DNA from: a bacterium | GTDB lineage: Bacteria > SZUA-182 > SZUA-191 | Direction: 5' to 3' | NCBI GenBank assembly: GCA_003230535.1 | Contig: QIEW01000479.1 | Location: forward strand, 1-22,322 | DNA length: 22,322 nt | Shown: positions 1 through 7,523 of the stretch, piece by piece | How positions within the stretch are numbered: the first letter of the stretch is position 1 | Layout of the letters: each line of letters opens with the position of its first letter | The notes under the pieces: generated by a model | Databases searched by the model: none | What the model saw: only the letters and a program-made list of their open reading frames with translations | Told to the model about the DNA's origin: nothing | Made by a program: the position numbers and the translations under genes

Positions 1-551
1 TGGCCATAGACCGCAAAGCTAACGGCGAACAACATCCGATAGTAGCCGCCAGGCTAAACAACATCGGCACAGCCTGGAGGAGTTTAGGAGAATATAATAG
101 AGCTCTGGACTATTATGAACATGCCCTGGCCATAAAAAAAGCGGCCTATGGGGAGATGCACCCGTCCATCGCCACCACCCTAAACAATATCGGCGCCACC
201 TGGAGGAGCCTGAAAAAATATAGTAAGGCATTAAAAAATTATGAACAAGCCCTGGCTATAGACCGCAAAGCCTATGGCGATAATCACCTTGATGTGGCTA
301 TAGATCTAAACAACATCGGCATCGTTTGGAAGAGCTTAGGGGAATATAGTAAGGCCAAGAAGTATCTGAAAATAGCCTTGACGATTAGCCAGGCTAAGTT
401 AGGAACAAATCACTCTTTCACCCAGCGAATTGCGCCGCTTCGCTGGCGTCTATCGAAGCCCGTTTTCTACTCGGGGAAGATTAACACAAATGACCTGAAA
501 TCGGGTATTTTATTTTGTGATACCAAGCTGCAATCAATCATATTCATATAG
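1..551 (+). CDS. Tetratricopeptide repeat protein, 5'-truncated by window edge
   Basis: The frame is open from base 3 and runs to the TAG at 549-551; the true start lies outside the window. It encodes kinesin-light-chain-type TPR units of 42 residues, visible in DNA as a 126-base period (similar blocks begin at 1, 126 and 252). Each unit contains LNNIG..W.SL..Y..AL..Y..ALAI and a loop of the form YG..H. Such repeats form helical scaffolds for protein-protein contacts; the partner is unknown. From about base 430 the TPR pattern stops, and the last ~40 residues (RIAPLRWRLSK onward) are unrelated. Part of that tail, 496-523, is duplicated at 640-667, where it encodes the end of the oppD-like gene. 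The C-terminus is therefore probably chimeric, through truncation and fusion with intergenic repeat DNA. A TPR function is clear; a specific role is not. Confidence 0.8.
   Translation, partial: AIDRKANGEQHPIVAARLNNIGTAWRSLGEYNRALDYYEHALAIKKAAYGEMHPSIATTLNNIGATWRSLKKYSKALKNYEQALAIDRKAYGDNHLDVAIDLNNIGIVWKSLGEYSKAKKYLKIALTISQAKLGTNHSFTQRIAPLRWRLSKPVFYSGKINTNDLKSGILFCDTKLQSIIFI
496..523 (+). repeat. 28-bp direct repeat, copy 1
   Basis: This sequence (acctgaaatcgggtatttt and onward) recurs at 640-667 with one mismatch, in the same orientation. The two copies bracket the palindromic element at 551-633. Copy 1 lies inside the odd 3' tail of the TPR gene. Confidence 0.85.
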
Positions 552-633
552 ATGTTTCGGCCTGTCTCAGGCCGAAACCCAACAGGGCGCCGCTGCCCTT
601 GACACTTTCGGCTTGAGAACCAGCCGAAAGATC
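551..633. repeat. Palindromic element family P, copy 1 (double hairpin)
   Basis: Two hairpins lie in tandem: one with GTTTCGGCCTG/CAGGCCGAAAC arms at about 553-577, and one with CTTTCGGCT/AGCCGAAAG arms at about 605-630, closed by the outer GAT/ATC ends. The same design is found at 1791-1876 (opposite orientation) and 6265-6349. No coding sequence is seen. It lies between the convergent TPR and oppD-like genes and could serve as a bidirectional 3'-end structure. Confidence 0.85.
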
Positions 634-639
634 AAAATT

Positions 640-667
640 ACCTAAAATCGGGTATTTTATTTTGTGA
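640..667 (+). repeat. 28-bp direct repeat, copy 2
   Basis: Second copy of 496-523. Read on the minus strand it supplies the last codons (VTK, stop) of the oppD-like gene. It lies just beyond the family P element at 551-633. Confidence 0.85.
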
Positions 668-1649
668 CATCCCCTAAGCTTATATTCCAGCAGCGCGCCT
701 CATGTCCCTCTTTTATGACTTCAAGTTGAGGCTCCTCCCGGTGGCATTTGGGAAGTACTTTTGGGCAGCGCGGGTTAAACCGGCAGCCGGAGGGCAGATT
801 AACCAGGTTGGGAACGCTCCCGGGGATGGCATGGAGCCGCTGGTGATTACCTTTATGTTCCAGAGTAGGCAAAGAAGCCAGCAGTCCTTGGGTATATGGA
901 TGGAGGGGCTGGGAAAACAGCTCGCCGGTAGGCGCCTGTTCCACAATTTGTCCGGCGTACATTATGGCGATACGGTCGGCAATATTGGCTACCACTCCCA
1001 AATCGTGAGTAATGAGCAACATCGCCATCCCTAGACTCTTCTTAAGTTCCGTTATCAGTTCCAATATTTGTGCTTGGATGGTTACATCCAGGGCGGTGGT
1101 AGGCTCATCGGCAATAAGCACCTGGGGACGACAACAGAGTGCGCCGGCAATCATGGCCCGCTGGCGCATCCCGCCGGAGAGCTGATGCGGGTAGGAATCG
1201 ACACAGCGCTCAGGGTCCGCTATTCCCACTAACCGCAGATACTCGACGGCTTTCTCCCGGGCCTCCTTTTTCCGTAACCCTAAGTGAAGCCGCAGAGGTT
1301 CGGAAATCTGATCGCCGATCCTTAGCACTGGGTTAAGCGAGCTCATGGGCTCCTGAAATACCATGGAAATATGCTTTCCACGAATGCGGCATAGCTCGGC
1401 TTCAGTTAAAGCGGATAAATTCTGACCGCCGAACAAGACCTGTCCGCCGACAATCCTGGCCGGCGGATCAGGTAACAGCCGCAGCACCGACAATGCCGTA
1501 GCCGTCTTCCCGCAACCCGACTCGCCCACCAGTCCCAACGTCTCTCCCGGCTGAAGGATGAAGCTTACCCCGTCTACCGCCCGGGCCGGACCGCTGGGGG
1601 TGTAAAAGTAAGCCTGTAAATTTTCTACCTGGAGAATTGGGGCCGGCAT
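657..1649 (-). CDS. Oligopeptide/dipeptide ABC transporter ATP-binding protein (OppD/DppD type)
   Basis: 330 residues, the usual size for OppD/DppD. All ABC ATPase motifs are visible: Walker A GESGCGKT (42-49), Q-loop in VFQEP (about 97-101), signature LSGGM (157-161), Walker B VLIADE (177-182) and the switch histidine in ITHD (about 213-216). The C-terminal oligopeptide-transporter domain follows, with PLHPYT and a Cys-rich segment (GCRFNPRCP, further C..C), which in some DppD proteins may bind an iron-sulfur cluster. In the family, this cytoplasmic subunit pairs with a second ATPase and two permeases to import peptides. None of those partners is nearby. It is the last gene of the minus-strand run, with recN upstream. 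The ATG is preceded by AGGTGAG at good spacing. Its final codons lie within a duplicated 28-bp sequence. Confidence 0.93.
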   Translation of the reverse strand: MPAPILQVENLQAYFYTPSGPARAVDGVSFILQPGETLGLVGESGCGKTATALSVLRLLPDPPARIVGGQVLFGGQNLSALTEAELCRIRGKHISMVFQEPMSSLNPVLRIGDQISEPLRLHLGLRKKEAREKAVEYLRLVGIADPERCVDSYPHQLSGGMRQRAMIAGALCCRPQVLIADEPTTALDVTIQAQILELITELKKSLGMAMLLITHDLGVVANIADRIAIMYAGQIVEQAPTGELFSQPLHPYTQGLLASLPTLEHKGNHQRLHAIPGSVPNLVNLPSGCRFNPRCPKVLPKCHREEPQLEVIKEGHEARCWNISLGDVTK

Positions 1650-1790
1650 TTTGTCTCACCTAAACCAAACCAAGTCTTATGAGGAACGATTGGTTGTTAC
1701 TTGTGGATAGTTACAATGCAAGTTGTCTGGCAAAACCAGGGTTAAAGGCAGCGTTGTCCGGTTAGGTTCACAGCATACTGCAAGAGGCTC

Positions 1791-1876
1791 GATCTTTCGG
1801 CTGGTTCTCAAGCCGAAAGTGTCAAGGGTAACACGCCCCTTCATAATAGTTTCGGCCCTGAGACAGGCCAAACATC
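1791..1876. repeat. Palindromic element family P, copy 2
   Basis: Inverted relative to the copy at 551-633 and nearly the same sequence: GATCTTTCGGCTGGTTCTCA, then AGCCGAAAG, a GTGTCAAGGG spacer, and a TTTCGG...CCAAACATC hairpin. It fills the recN-to-oppD gap (1650-1912). The gap holds no other recognisable feature besides the oppD ribosome binding site. Confidence 0.85.
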
Positions 1877-1912
1877 GGGTCATTGACAATGGTTACCTCA
1901 TATTGCAAAAAT

Positions 1913-3616
1913 CTAACCGGATACTACTGGGGATTGGCGGGCATTTAGCATCTCTTGGGCATGCTGACGAGCGGTATCAGTGACATTCTCACCCCCCAGC
2001 ATTCGGGCGATTTCCTCTATCCTGCGGGCGTAGTCCAGCTCTTCTACCCGGGTTTGCATCCTCCCATTGATCAACTGTTTACTCACCACATAGTGCTGAT
2101 CGGCCCGAGCTGCAATCTGGGGTAGGTGGGTTATACAGATAATTTGGTGTGTGGCGGCTAATTTCTTTAATTTACGACCGACAATTCCCGCCACACTTCC
2201 TCCTATGCCGACATCAACTTCATCAAAAATTAAGGTGGGCACCCGATCCCCCTCCGCCAGCAACGTTTTCAGCGCCAACATGATCCGGGACAGTTCGCCG
2301 CCGGAAACAACTTTTGCTAAGGGACGGGGCGGTTCCCCTGGATTGGCGGAAAACATAAACTCTACCTTATCTATTCCATTATCATCTCCAGCATATATAT
2401 CAGGCTGGATTGGTTGAGAATTGAGCTGACAGCAGAATTGGGCTTTTTGCATCCCTAACTGATCAAGTTCACAAGACATTAATTTCTTCAGGCGACGGCC
2501 TGTCTCCAGACGTCGTTTAGATAGCCCGGCGGCCAGTTGATTTAGTTCTCCAGCATCTGTTTTAAGCTCCCGGGAGAGTATTTCCAGCCGCTCATCCACC
2601 CCGCCGATATTTTCCAGTTCGGATATGATTTGGCGCCGGCAGTCAAGCACCCGGGCTAAAGGGCTTCCGTATTTTCGCTCCAGTCCTCCTATTTCGGCCA
2701 ACCGGTCCTCCACCAGCTGAAGCTGCGCTGGATCGTATTCGACATCATTCAAATAGCGGCGGTTTTCCATGGCTATTTCCTGAAGTTGGTAGCGAACAGA
2801 TTCGGCTGTCTCAGCCTGGGGTTTCATGGTTGGGTCGAGGCGGGCTAACTGCTGAAGTTTATCCTGCACCTGGGCCAGGAGATCCAGAACGGCCCCTTTC
2901 CGCTCGTAAAGATTTTGGTAGACAAATTGACCATACTCAGTCAGGCGCTCGGAGTTGAGGAGCTTCTGCCGCTCCACCTTAAGCTCTTCGTCCTCACCTT
3001 CCCGCAACCGGGCTCTGTCAATATCCTGGAGTTGAAATTCCAGTAATTGTCGACGCTGATCCCTCGCCTCGTTCTGCCGGGTAAGTAGGTTCAGTTCATC
3101 CTGTTTGGCCTGCCAGCGGCTGTATAATCGGTTTAATTCTTGTCGGAATGAGGTCAACCTGCCCAGGATATCCAGGAAATCAATGTGAGTATCTGAGTTA
3201 AGGAGCAGCTGGTGCTGATGTTGGCCATGGATATCCACTAGTCCCTGACCTATCTCATCCAGTTTCTTTAGGGAAACTAATCTGTCATTGACGTAGCTTG
3301 TACTTTTACCGCCTTGAGTGAGGTGCCGCCTGAGGATTAATTGTCCGCTATCGCCATCGTTTAAGCCGTACTTTTCTAAGATATGGTTGAGCTCCGGTAT
3401 CCGGGTTAAGTTAAATTGGGCTTCTACTCTGGCTTTGCTCTCTCCGGAACGGATAGAATCCGCTGAAGACCGGCCCCCCACCAATAGTTCCAAGGAGTTG
3501 ATGATGATGGTTTTACCCGCTCCGGTTTCTCCGGTAATCACATTCAGGCCGGGGGAGAGAGAAATTCCCAACTCCTCGATTACGGCTATGTTTTTTATGA
3601 GAAGGTTTTGAAGCAT
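1913..3616 (-). CDS. recN: DNA repair protein RecN
   Basis: 567 residues, typical for RecN, an SMC-like ATPase that acts at DNA double-strand breaks in recombination repair. Walker A GETGAGKT lies at 29-36, after the conserved LLIKNIAVIEELGISL opening. Two long Q/L/E/R-rich segments form the coiled-coil arms around a central turn. The C-terminal part has the SGGELSRIMLALK signature and Walker B with TLIFDEVDVGIGG, then the ICITHLPQIAA segment. The ATG at 3616 is chosen because AAGGG lies 8 bases upstream and homologues begin with MLxxLxIKN; a TTG nine codons earlier is possible but poor. In this direction recN follows rnfA, with a repeat-rich gap of about 250 bases. No LexA-type operator was recognised. 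Confidence 0.97.
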   Translation of the reverse strand: MLQNLLIKNIAVIEELGISLSPGLNVITGETGAGKTIIINSLELLVGGRSSADSIRSGESKARVEAQFNLTRIPELNHILEKYGLNDGDSGQLILRRHLTQGGKSTSYVNDRLVSLKKLDEIGQGLVDIHGQHQHQLLLNSDTHIDFLDILGRLTSFRQELNRLYSRWQAKQDELNLLTRQNEARDQRRQLLEFQLQDIDRARLREGEDEELKVERQKLLNSERLTEYGQFVYQNLYERKGAVLDLLAQVQDKLQQLARLDPTMKPQAETAESVRYQLQEIAMENRRYLNDVEYDPAQLQLVEDRLAEIGGLERKYGSPLARVLDCRRQIISELENIGGVDERLEILSRELKTDAGELNQLAAGLSKRRLETGRRLKKLMSCELDQLGMQKAQFCCQLNSQPIQPDIYAGDDNGIDKVEFMFSANPGEPPRPLAKVVSGGELSRIMLALKTLLAEGDRVPTLIFDEVDVGIGGSVAGIVGRKLKKLAATHQIICITHLPQIAARADQHYVVSKQLINGRMQTRVEELDYARRIEEIARMLGGENVTDTARQHAQEMLNARQSPVVSG

Positions 3617-3730
3617 ACCAATAACCCTTAGGGAATGGCACAAAATAAGTATATAAACCTCGAAATTGCTTCCCGCTTTCGTGGGAATAACAACTTTTTG
3701 CCGAGTTATACCTTAAATCGGCTTGAATGA

Positions 3731-3754
3731 GTGGCAGGTTTGAGAACCTGCCAC
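3731..3754. repeat. REP-type hairpin
   Basis: Perfect 10-bp stem GTGGCAGGTT, loop tgag, then AACCTGCCAC. The same arm sequence appears at 5248-5273 and 7569-7596. It sits in the rnfA-recN gap, directly before repeat A1. A degenerate hairpin (TTCCCGC/GTGGGAA) at 3670-3687 resembles a single arm of the M1/M2 elements. Confidence 0.85.
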
Positions 3755-3763
3755 CACCTAAAA

Positions 3764-3850
3764 AAACAAAATTTCATACAAATCACCGAAAACTTCCGCT
3801 ATGAAAGCGACCAACTCCGAGCGTGTTTATGATCCCGAATTATTCGGGTT
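3764..3850 (+). repeat. Repeat family A, copy A1
   Basis: About 85 bases shared with 6356-6442 and, inverted, with 9431-9521 and 10864-10951. The core reads CCGAAAAC..CCGCTATG and AAGCGACCAACTCCGAGCG, and it ends with the palindrome CCCGAATTATTCGGG. A 12-bp direct repeat (TTAAATCGGCTT at 3713-3724 and 3849-3860) brackets the hairpin plus A1. Confidence 0.85.
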
Positions 3851-3864
3851 AAATCGGCTTATAT

Positions 3865-4446
3865 TTAACCCAGGCCGGCAAAACCAAAGAAAGCCATGGA
3901 TAACAGGCCGGCAGTAATCAGGCCGATAGCGGTACCCTGGAAGGGTTTAGGAACAGGGCCCAGATCTATGCGCTCCCGGATACCTGAGAAAATGATCAGC
4001 GCCAGGGCAAAGCCTACAGCGGAGGCAAATGAGAATATCAATGTTTCCAGGAAAAAGTACCCCTCGTCAATATTGATGAGGGCTACTCCTAAGACAGCGC
4101 AGTTGGTGGTGATCAGCGGGAGAAAGATTCCCAGAGACTGGTAGAGTGTCGGCGATATTTTCCTAATTACCATTTCTACAAATTGAACCAGGCTGGCGAT
4201 CACCAGGATGAAGGCAATTGTACGCAGATAATCAAGCTTCAGCGGTACCAGCAGGAAGTGAGAGATCATCCAGGTAAACATGCCCGCTAAGGTCAAAACA
4301 AATATTACCGCCATTCCCATTCCAATGGCAGTCTCCATCTTTTTGGAGACGCCCAGGAAGGGACAGTTCCCCAAAAACTGGGCTAACAGGATGTTGTTTA
4401 CTAATACAGCGCTGACAATCAGGAGCAAATAATAACTGATAGACAT
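3865..4446 (-). CDS. rnfA: Ion-translocating oxidoreductase complex subunit RnfA
   Basis: 193 residues, the expected length. RnfA is an integral membrane subunit of the Rnf complex, which moves Na+ or H+ across the membrane while passing electrons from ferredoxin to NAD+. About six membrane helices are visible. The [20 protein letters not shown] segment near the N-terminus (about 17-36) contains the conserved Cys region, and [13 protein letters not shown] (about 113-125) contains the matching Cys of the second half; the RnfA/RnfE pair holds an intramembrane iron-sulfur centre at these positions. AGAGGT precedes the ATG. The gene lies 68 bases downstream of rnfE, the usual ...G-E-A order. The next gene in standard operons, rnfB, is missing: recN follows instead. 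Confidence 0.97.
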   Translation of the reverse strand: MSISYYLLLIVSAVLVNNILLAQFLGNCPFLGVSKKMETAIGMGMAVIFVLTLAGMFTWMISHFLLVPLKLDYLRTIAFILVIASLVQFVEMVIRKISPTLYQSLGIFLPLITTNCAVLGVALINIDEGYFFLETLIFSFASAVGFALALIIFSGIRERIDLGPVPKPFQGTAIGLITAGLLSMAFFGFAGLG

Positions 4447-4514
4447 AACCTATACCTCTATACCTTCCCGGACATTTATGTTAGCGGCTAGCCTCAACAG
4501 GTTATTGACCTGTC

Positions 4515-5165
4515 TTATGTCGAACTTACGTTACAGCATGGTGCGGGATTGTTCTGTAATCCGCTAATTCTTTGTTGGTTAGTTTTTGCCATATTCATAA
4601 ACCCAAGCATGACTCCCAAGGCAATAAAAGCGCCCGGAGGGACAATCATAAGCAAAAACGGCAGATATGATTTGCCCATTATCTGTATACCGAATATTGT
4701 ACCGGCCCCCAGTAGCTCCCGGACAGACCCCAAGGCCACCAACGACAGAGTGAAACCTAAGCCCATACCTAATCCGTCGGCCATTGATTCTATTACAGGA
4801 TTTTTGGAAGCAAACGCCTCCGCCCGGCCTAAGATAATGCAGTTTACCACAATTAAGGGGACGAATACTCCCAGCGCCTTGTAAAGAGGATAAAAATAAG
4901 CCTGGGTTACCAACTCTACAATGATTACGAATGAGGCGATAACTACAATGTAGGCGGCGATACGCACCTGATCCGGGATGATCTTTCGCAATGCCGAGAC
5001 AAGCAGATTAGAACAGGTCAGCACAAAAGTAACCGCCAGCCCCATCCCTAAACCATTCCCCGCTTCCGTAGTGACCGCCAGCGCCGGACATAATCCCAAA
5101 ACTAACCTGAACGGGGCGATCTCATCCCATAAACCTTTTTTGAACTCAGCTAATACCTTGCCCAT
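4515..5165 (-). CDS. rnfE: Ion-translocating oxidoreductase complex subunit RnfE
   Basis: 216 residues, normal for RnfE, the membrane paralogue and partner of RnfA. The N-terminus carries FKKGLWDEIAPFRLVLGLCP, with the conserved Cys near residue 27, and the second half has LIVVNCIILGRAEAFASKN (about 104-122), both family hallmarks. Six hydrophobic segments can be drawn. GGAG lies 7 bases before the ATG at 5165. The last ~15 residues (NNPAPCCNVSST) are not conserved in the family, and the hydrophobic core ends before them. It follows rnfG across a 500-base gap packed with repeats, unusual inside an Rnf operon. Confidence 0.97.
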   Translation of the reverse strand: MGKVLAEFKKGLWDEIAPFRLVLGLCPALAVTTEAGNGLGMGLAVTFVLTCSNLLVSALRKIIPDQVRIAAYIVVIASFVIIVELVTQAYFYPLYKALGVFVPLIVVNCIILGRAEAFASKNPVIESMADGLGMGLGFTLSLVALGSVRELLGAGTIFGIQIMGKSYLPFLLMIVPPGAFIALGVMLGFMNMAKTNQQRISGLQNNPAPCCNVSST

Positions 5166-5217
5166 TGATAATCTCCGCTCGGTTTGTTGTTTAATAATCT
5201 GATAAAGCGGCCAAAAT

Positions 5218-5306
5218 AGCGCACCTCCGGTGCGGACTTTTCAGGTGGTGGCAGGTTCAGGAAACCCGCCACTCATTTTAGCCTGTCGGGTTTGAGAACC
5301 CGACAG
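5218..5306. repeat. REP doublet with leading hairpin, copy 1
   Basis: Three small hairpins in a row: CGCACC/GGTGCG (about 5220-5234), GTGGCAGGTT against AACCCGCCAC (5248-5273, one mismatch) and a perfect CTGTCGGGTT-tgag-AACCCGACAG (5283-5306). An inverted near-copy of the whole arrangement lies at 7524-7625, so the two copies flank rnfG and rnfD. Confidence 0.8.
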
Positions 5307-5336
5307 CACATAAAGCGGTAAAATTATTTTACTGAT

Positions 5337-5469
5337 GAGCCTCTTGCAAAAGTCTGAAAATGTCATTCCCGAGCGCTTTTATCGGGAATCCAGATTGTGC
5401 AGGCATCAGCAACTTATGGATTCCCGTTTTCACGGGAATGACAATCTAAGCTAGTTTTGCAAGAACCTC
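5337..5469 (+). repeat. MITE-like element M1, copy 1
   Basis: About 133 bases bounded by inverted ends GAGCCTCTTGCAAAA and TTTTGCAAGAACCTC (13 of 15 matching). Inside are two TCATTCCCG...CGGGAATCCA arms flanking a central GCAACTTATGGATTCCCG segment. It is almost identical to 11525-11656 in opposite orientation. There is no reading frame, so it is non-autonomous. With the REP elements on both sides it fills the 500-base gene-free gap (5166-5666) between rnfG and rnfE. Confidence 0.85.
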
Positions 5470-5510
5470 TGATTTTATACTAATTAAAGCGTATAAGAAA
5501 TTCCTTTTGC

Positions 5511-5597
5511 TGTGGTGTCAGGAGTTACCTCCTGACACCTGCTAATAAAGGTTATCCATAGTATGATGGCTGTCAGGTGGTAACACCTGACAGCACC
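5511..5597. repeat. REP doublet, copy 2
   Basis: Two perfect 11-bp stems separated by about 29 bases: GGTGTCAGGAG-ttac-CTCCTGACACC (5514-5539) and GCTGTCAGGTG-gtaa-CACCTGACAGC (5569-5594). The related arms and four-base loops match the other doublets here. Confidence 0.85.
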
Positions 5598-5605
5598 TAA
5601 GATTT

Positions 5606-5632
5606 TATTCCCTCACCCCCAGGGGAGAGGAA
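5606..5632. repeat. Fragment of CCCTCACCCCCAGGGGAGAGG-type repeat
   Basis: Short piece of the same C/G-rich repeat that forms a larger palindrome at 22238-22322. It lies immediately downstream of rnfG's reading direction, among other repeats. Confidence 0.55.
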
Positions 5633-5666
5633 GTGTAAAGCTCGCCCGATAGGCGCGCTAAGTTCT

Positions 5667-6242
5667 TTAATCGCCGGAATGTTCCTGATATTTACCCAGG
5701 CAAAACTTTACTGCCTCTACCATGGCTCTGGATGAAATGGTAGCCCCGGTGACCTGATCTAAATCTCCCCGGTCTTTTTTTAATTTAAAGCTGCTGTTAG
5801 CCAGAGACTTGCCTTTAAACTGGTCCAAAAAATCCGGTCGCTCCACTTTTGCCCCCAACCCCGGCGTCTCTTTATGGGAAATAATATTTACTCCATGAAT
5901 ACTCCCGTCAGGCGTTACGCCCACGATCACCGTCAGCGGCCCCCCGAAACCTTTCGTGGTGTATTCCAGAGCGGTTCCCACATAAGCTCCCTGCTTTCTG
6001 GCTGTATAAAAAGTGATTTTCTTCTCCCGGCCCCGGTGATCCTTACCTAAGTTTATTTCCTTTAATTCCTTATCAGGTTTATTGTCGTAAGTCGGAAGTA
6101 CCGATTCGATGGCGTCAAGCTTTACCTTCCGCAGCCGGTCGGCGATCGGTTTCTTAGTCAGCCCATAGACCGCCGCCAACGCCGCCGCCGCTACGACGCA
6201 GATAAGGGTTAATACAAGTACCAGCCGCTGTATCTCTTTCAT
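5667..6242 (-). CDS. rnfG: Ion-translocating oxidoreductase complex subunit RnfG (covalent FMN)
   Basis: 191 residues, as expected. One N-terminal membrane helix (about 7-27) anchors an external flavin domain. The flavinylation motif D-Q-V-T-G-A-T (162-168) is intact, so Thr168 is the predicted site where ApbE attaches FMN through a phosphoester bond. The FMN-binding domain also shows KGFGGPLTVIVGV (about 97-109) and the SHKETPGLGAK segment (about 122-132). RnfG passes electrons between RnfD and the RnfA/E part of the complex. The ATG is preceded by CAGGAA at about 5 bases. No apbE gene is visible in the window. Upstream, 188 bases with repeats P3 and A2 separate it from rnfD. Confidence 0.96.
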   Translation of the reverse strand: MKEIQRLVLVLTLICVVAAAALAAVYGLTKKPIADRLRKVKLDAIESVLPTYDNKPDKELKEINLGKDHRGREKKITFYTARKQGAYVGTALEYTTKGFGGPLTVIVGVTPDGSIHGVNIISHKETPGLGAKVERPDFLDQFKGKSLANSSFKLKKDRGDLDQVTGATISSRAMVEAVKFCLGKYQEHSGD

Positions 6243-6264
6243 TTTATTCCTGTTTCATATTCTT

Positions 6265-6349
6265 GATCTTTCGGATGGTTCTCAAGCCGAAAGCGCTAAG
6301 GGCACCGGCGCCCTGCTTTGGTTTCGGCTTGAGAACCAGCCGAAACATC
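6265..6349. repeat. Palindromic element family P, copy 3
   Basis: Same double-hairpin design as 551-633 and 1791-1876: GATCTTTCGG at one end, CCGAAACATC at the other, and a central AAGGGCACCGGCGCCCT palindrome. It sits back to back with repeat A2 in the rnfD-rnfG gap. Confidence 0.85.
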
Positions 6350-6355
6350 TATATG

Positions 6356-6442
6356 ACAAAATGGCTCATACAAATTACCGAAAACTCCCGCTATGGAAGC
6401 GACCAACTCCGAGCGTGTTTATGATCCCGAATTATTCGGGTT
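6356..6442 (+). repeat. Repeat family A, copy A2
   Basis: Nearly identical to A1, same orientation. Its terminal palindrome CCCGAATTATTCGGG (about 6426-6440) overlaps the 3' end of rnfD: the final codons (Q, P, E, stop) are read from the repeat. Confidence 0.85.
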
Positions 6443-7415
6443 GCTTTTTACCGAAAGTAGTGGGTCGAATATATTTATCAATCAGGGGAGTAACCGAGTT
6501 CATGAGCAAAATGGCAAACGAGACCCCCTCCGGATAGTTGCCGAATAAGCGGATTACACCGGTCAGCAGGCCGCAGCCGAATCCGAACACCAGTTGACCT
6601 TTCCTGGTGACCGGACTGGTGACATAATCAGTGGCCATAAAGAAAGCCCCCAACATCAGACCTCCGGTCAGTAAGTGAAACAACGGCGAGGCATACTCCG
6701 CCGGCGAAATCAGCCGGAATACTCCGGTAAACAGGGCTACCGTAAGGAGGTAGCTTCCCGGAATATGCCAGGTGATGTGTCCGCGGAACAGCAGGTATAG
6801 CCCCCCCAGGATTATGGCCAAAATAGACACCTCTCCCAATGAGCCGCCCCGATAACCCAGTAGAAGATCTATCCGGCTGATATTGACGATAGCGGCCGCT
6901 TTTTCCATCTTTAATATTCCCAGAGGCGTAGCCGCGGTGACCGCATCTATGGCATGAGAAAACAAAGGTGTGGGCTTAGGCCAGGCAGTCATTTGCACCG
7001 GCCAGGAGATCAGCAGCACCACCCGGCCCACCAGCGCCGGGTTGAAGGGGTTCCAGCCCAACCCTCCGTAAAGCTGCTTTCCGAGCACAATCGCCGCCAC
7101 CGCTCCCACGCATACCATCCACCAGGGGGAGTTAGAGGGAAGCGTTAGGGCCAACAACAGCCCGGTTATGGCGGCGCTCCCATCGGTGACCATAATATCC
7201 TGGCGCCTGATCTTCTGAATGAGGGCCTCTGAGAGCATCGCTCCCGCAATGGAGAGGCCGATGACTTTTAGCGTGCCCAGGCCAAAGAAATATATTCCCA
7301 TGAGCGTTGCCGGCAGCAGCGCCAGCAGCACCTCATACATAATTTTAGGGATCGCCGTGTCACTTGATGAAACAAACAGTTTGAGTTCTTTAGTTTCAGG
7401 CATTTTTTTAACCAT
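6432..7415 (-). CDS. rnfD: Ion-translocating oxidoreductase complex subunit RnfD (covalent FMN)
   Basis: 327 residues, typical. RnfD is a membrane subunit with about nine to ten helices and a covalently bound FMN. The flavinylation site is D-A-V-T-A-A-T (157-163), with Thr163 as acceptor; Ala replaces the common Gly, which is tolerated in this family. Other family signatures are VTDGSAAITGLLLALTLP (about 76-93), the GGLGWNPFNPALVGR loop (117-131) and MATDYVTSPVTRKGQ (about 261-275). Two starts are possible, 7415 and 7403; neither has a Shine-Dalgarno sequence. The likely reason is that the inverted repeat of the GxxExxY unit begins only 3 bases upstream. The stop codon is provided by repeat A2. 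Confidence 0.95.
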   Translation of the reverse strand: MVKKMPETKELKLFVSSSDTAIPKIMYEVLLALLPATLMGIYFFGLGTLKVIGLSIAGAMLSEALIQKIRRQDIMVTDGSAAITGLLLALTLPSNSPWWMVCVGAVAAIVLGKQLYGGLGWNPFNPALVGRVVLLISWPVQMTAWPKPTPLFSHAIDAVTAATPLGILKMEKAAAIVNISRIDLLLGYRGGSLGEVSILAIILGGLYLLFRGHITWHIPGSYLLTVALFTGVFRLISPAEYASPLFHLLTGGLMLGAFFMATDYVTSPVTRKGQLVFGFGCGLLTGVIRLFGNYPEGVSFAILLMNSVTPLIDKYIRPTTFGKKQPE

Positions 7416-7523
7416 AAATTAACCACAGAGGTCACAGAGGAACACAGAGTTTATTTCTTAATTTAAGATACAAGGAATTTCCTTTTTTATGTCCAACAAA
7501 ACAAGCAGATATAGCTCCATGTG

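Noticed and set aside
5218-5632. CRISPR-like array because of several similar hairpins in a row
   Set aside because: Stem sequences differ, spacing is irregular, and each unit is itself a palindrome; there are no uniform repeats or spacers and no cas genes.
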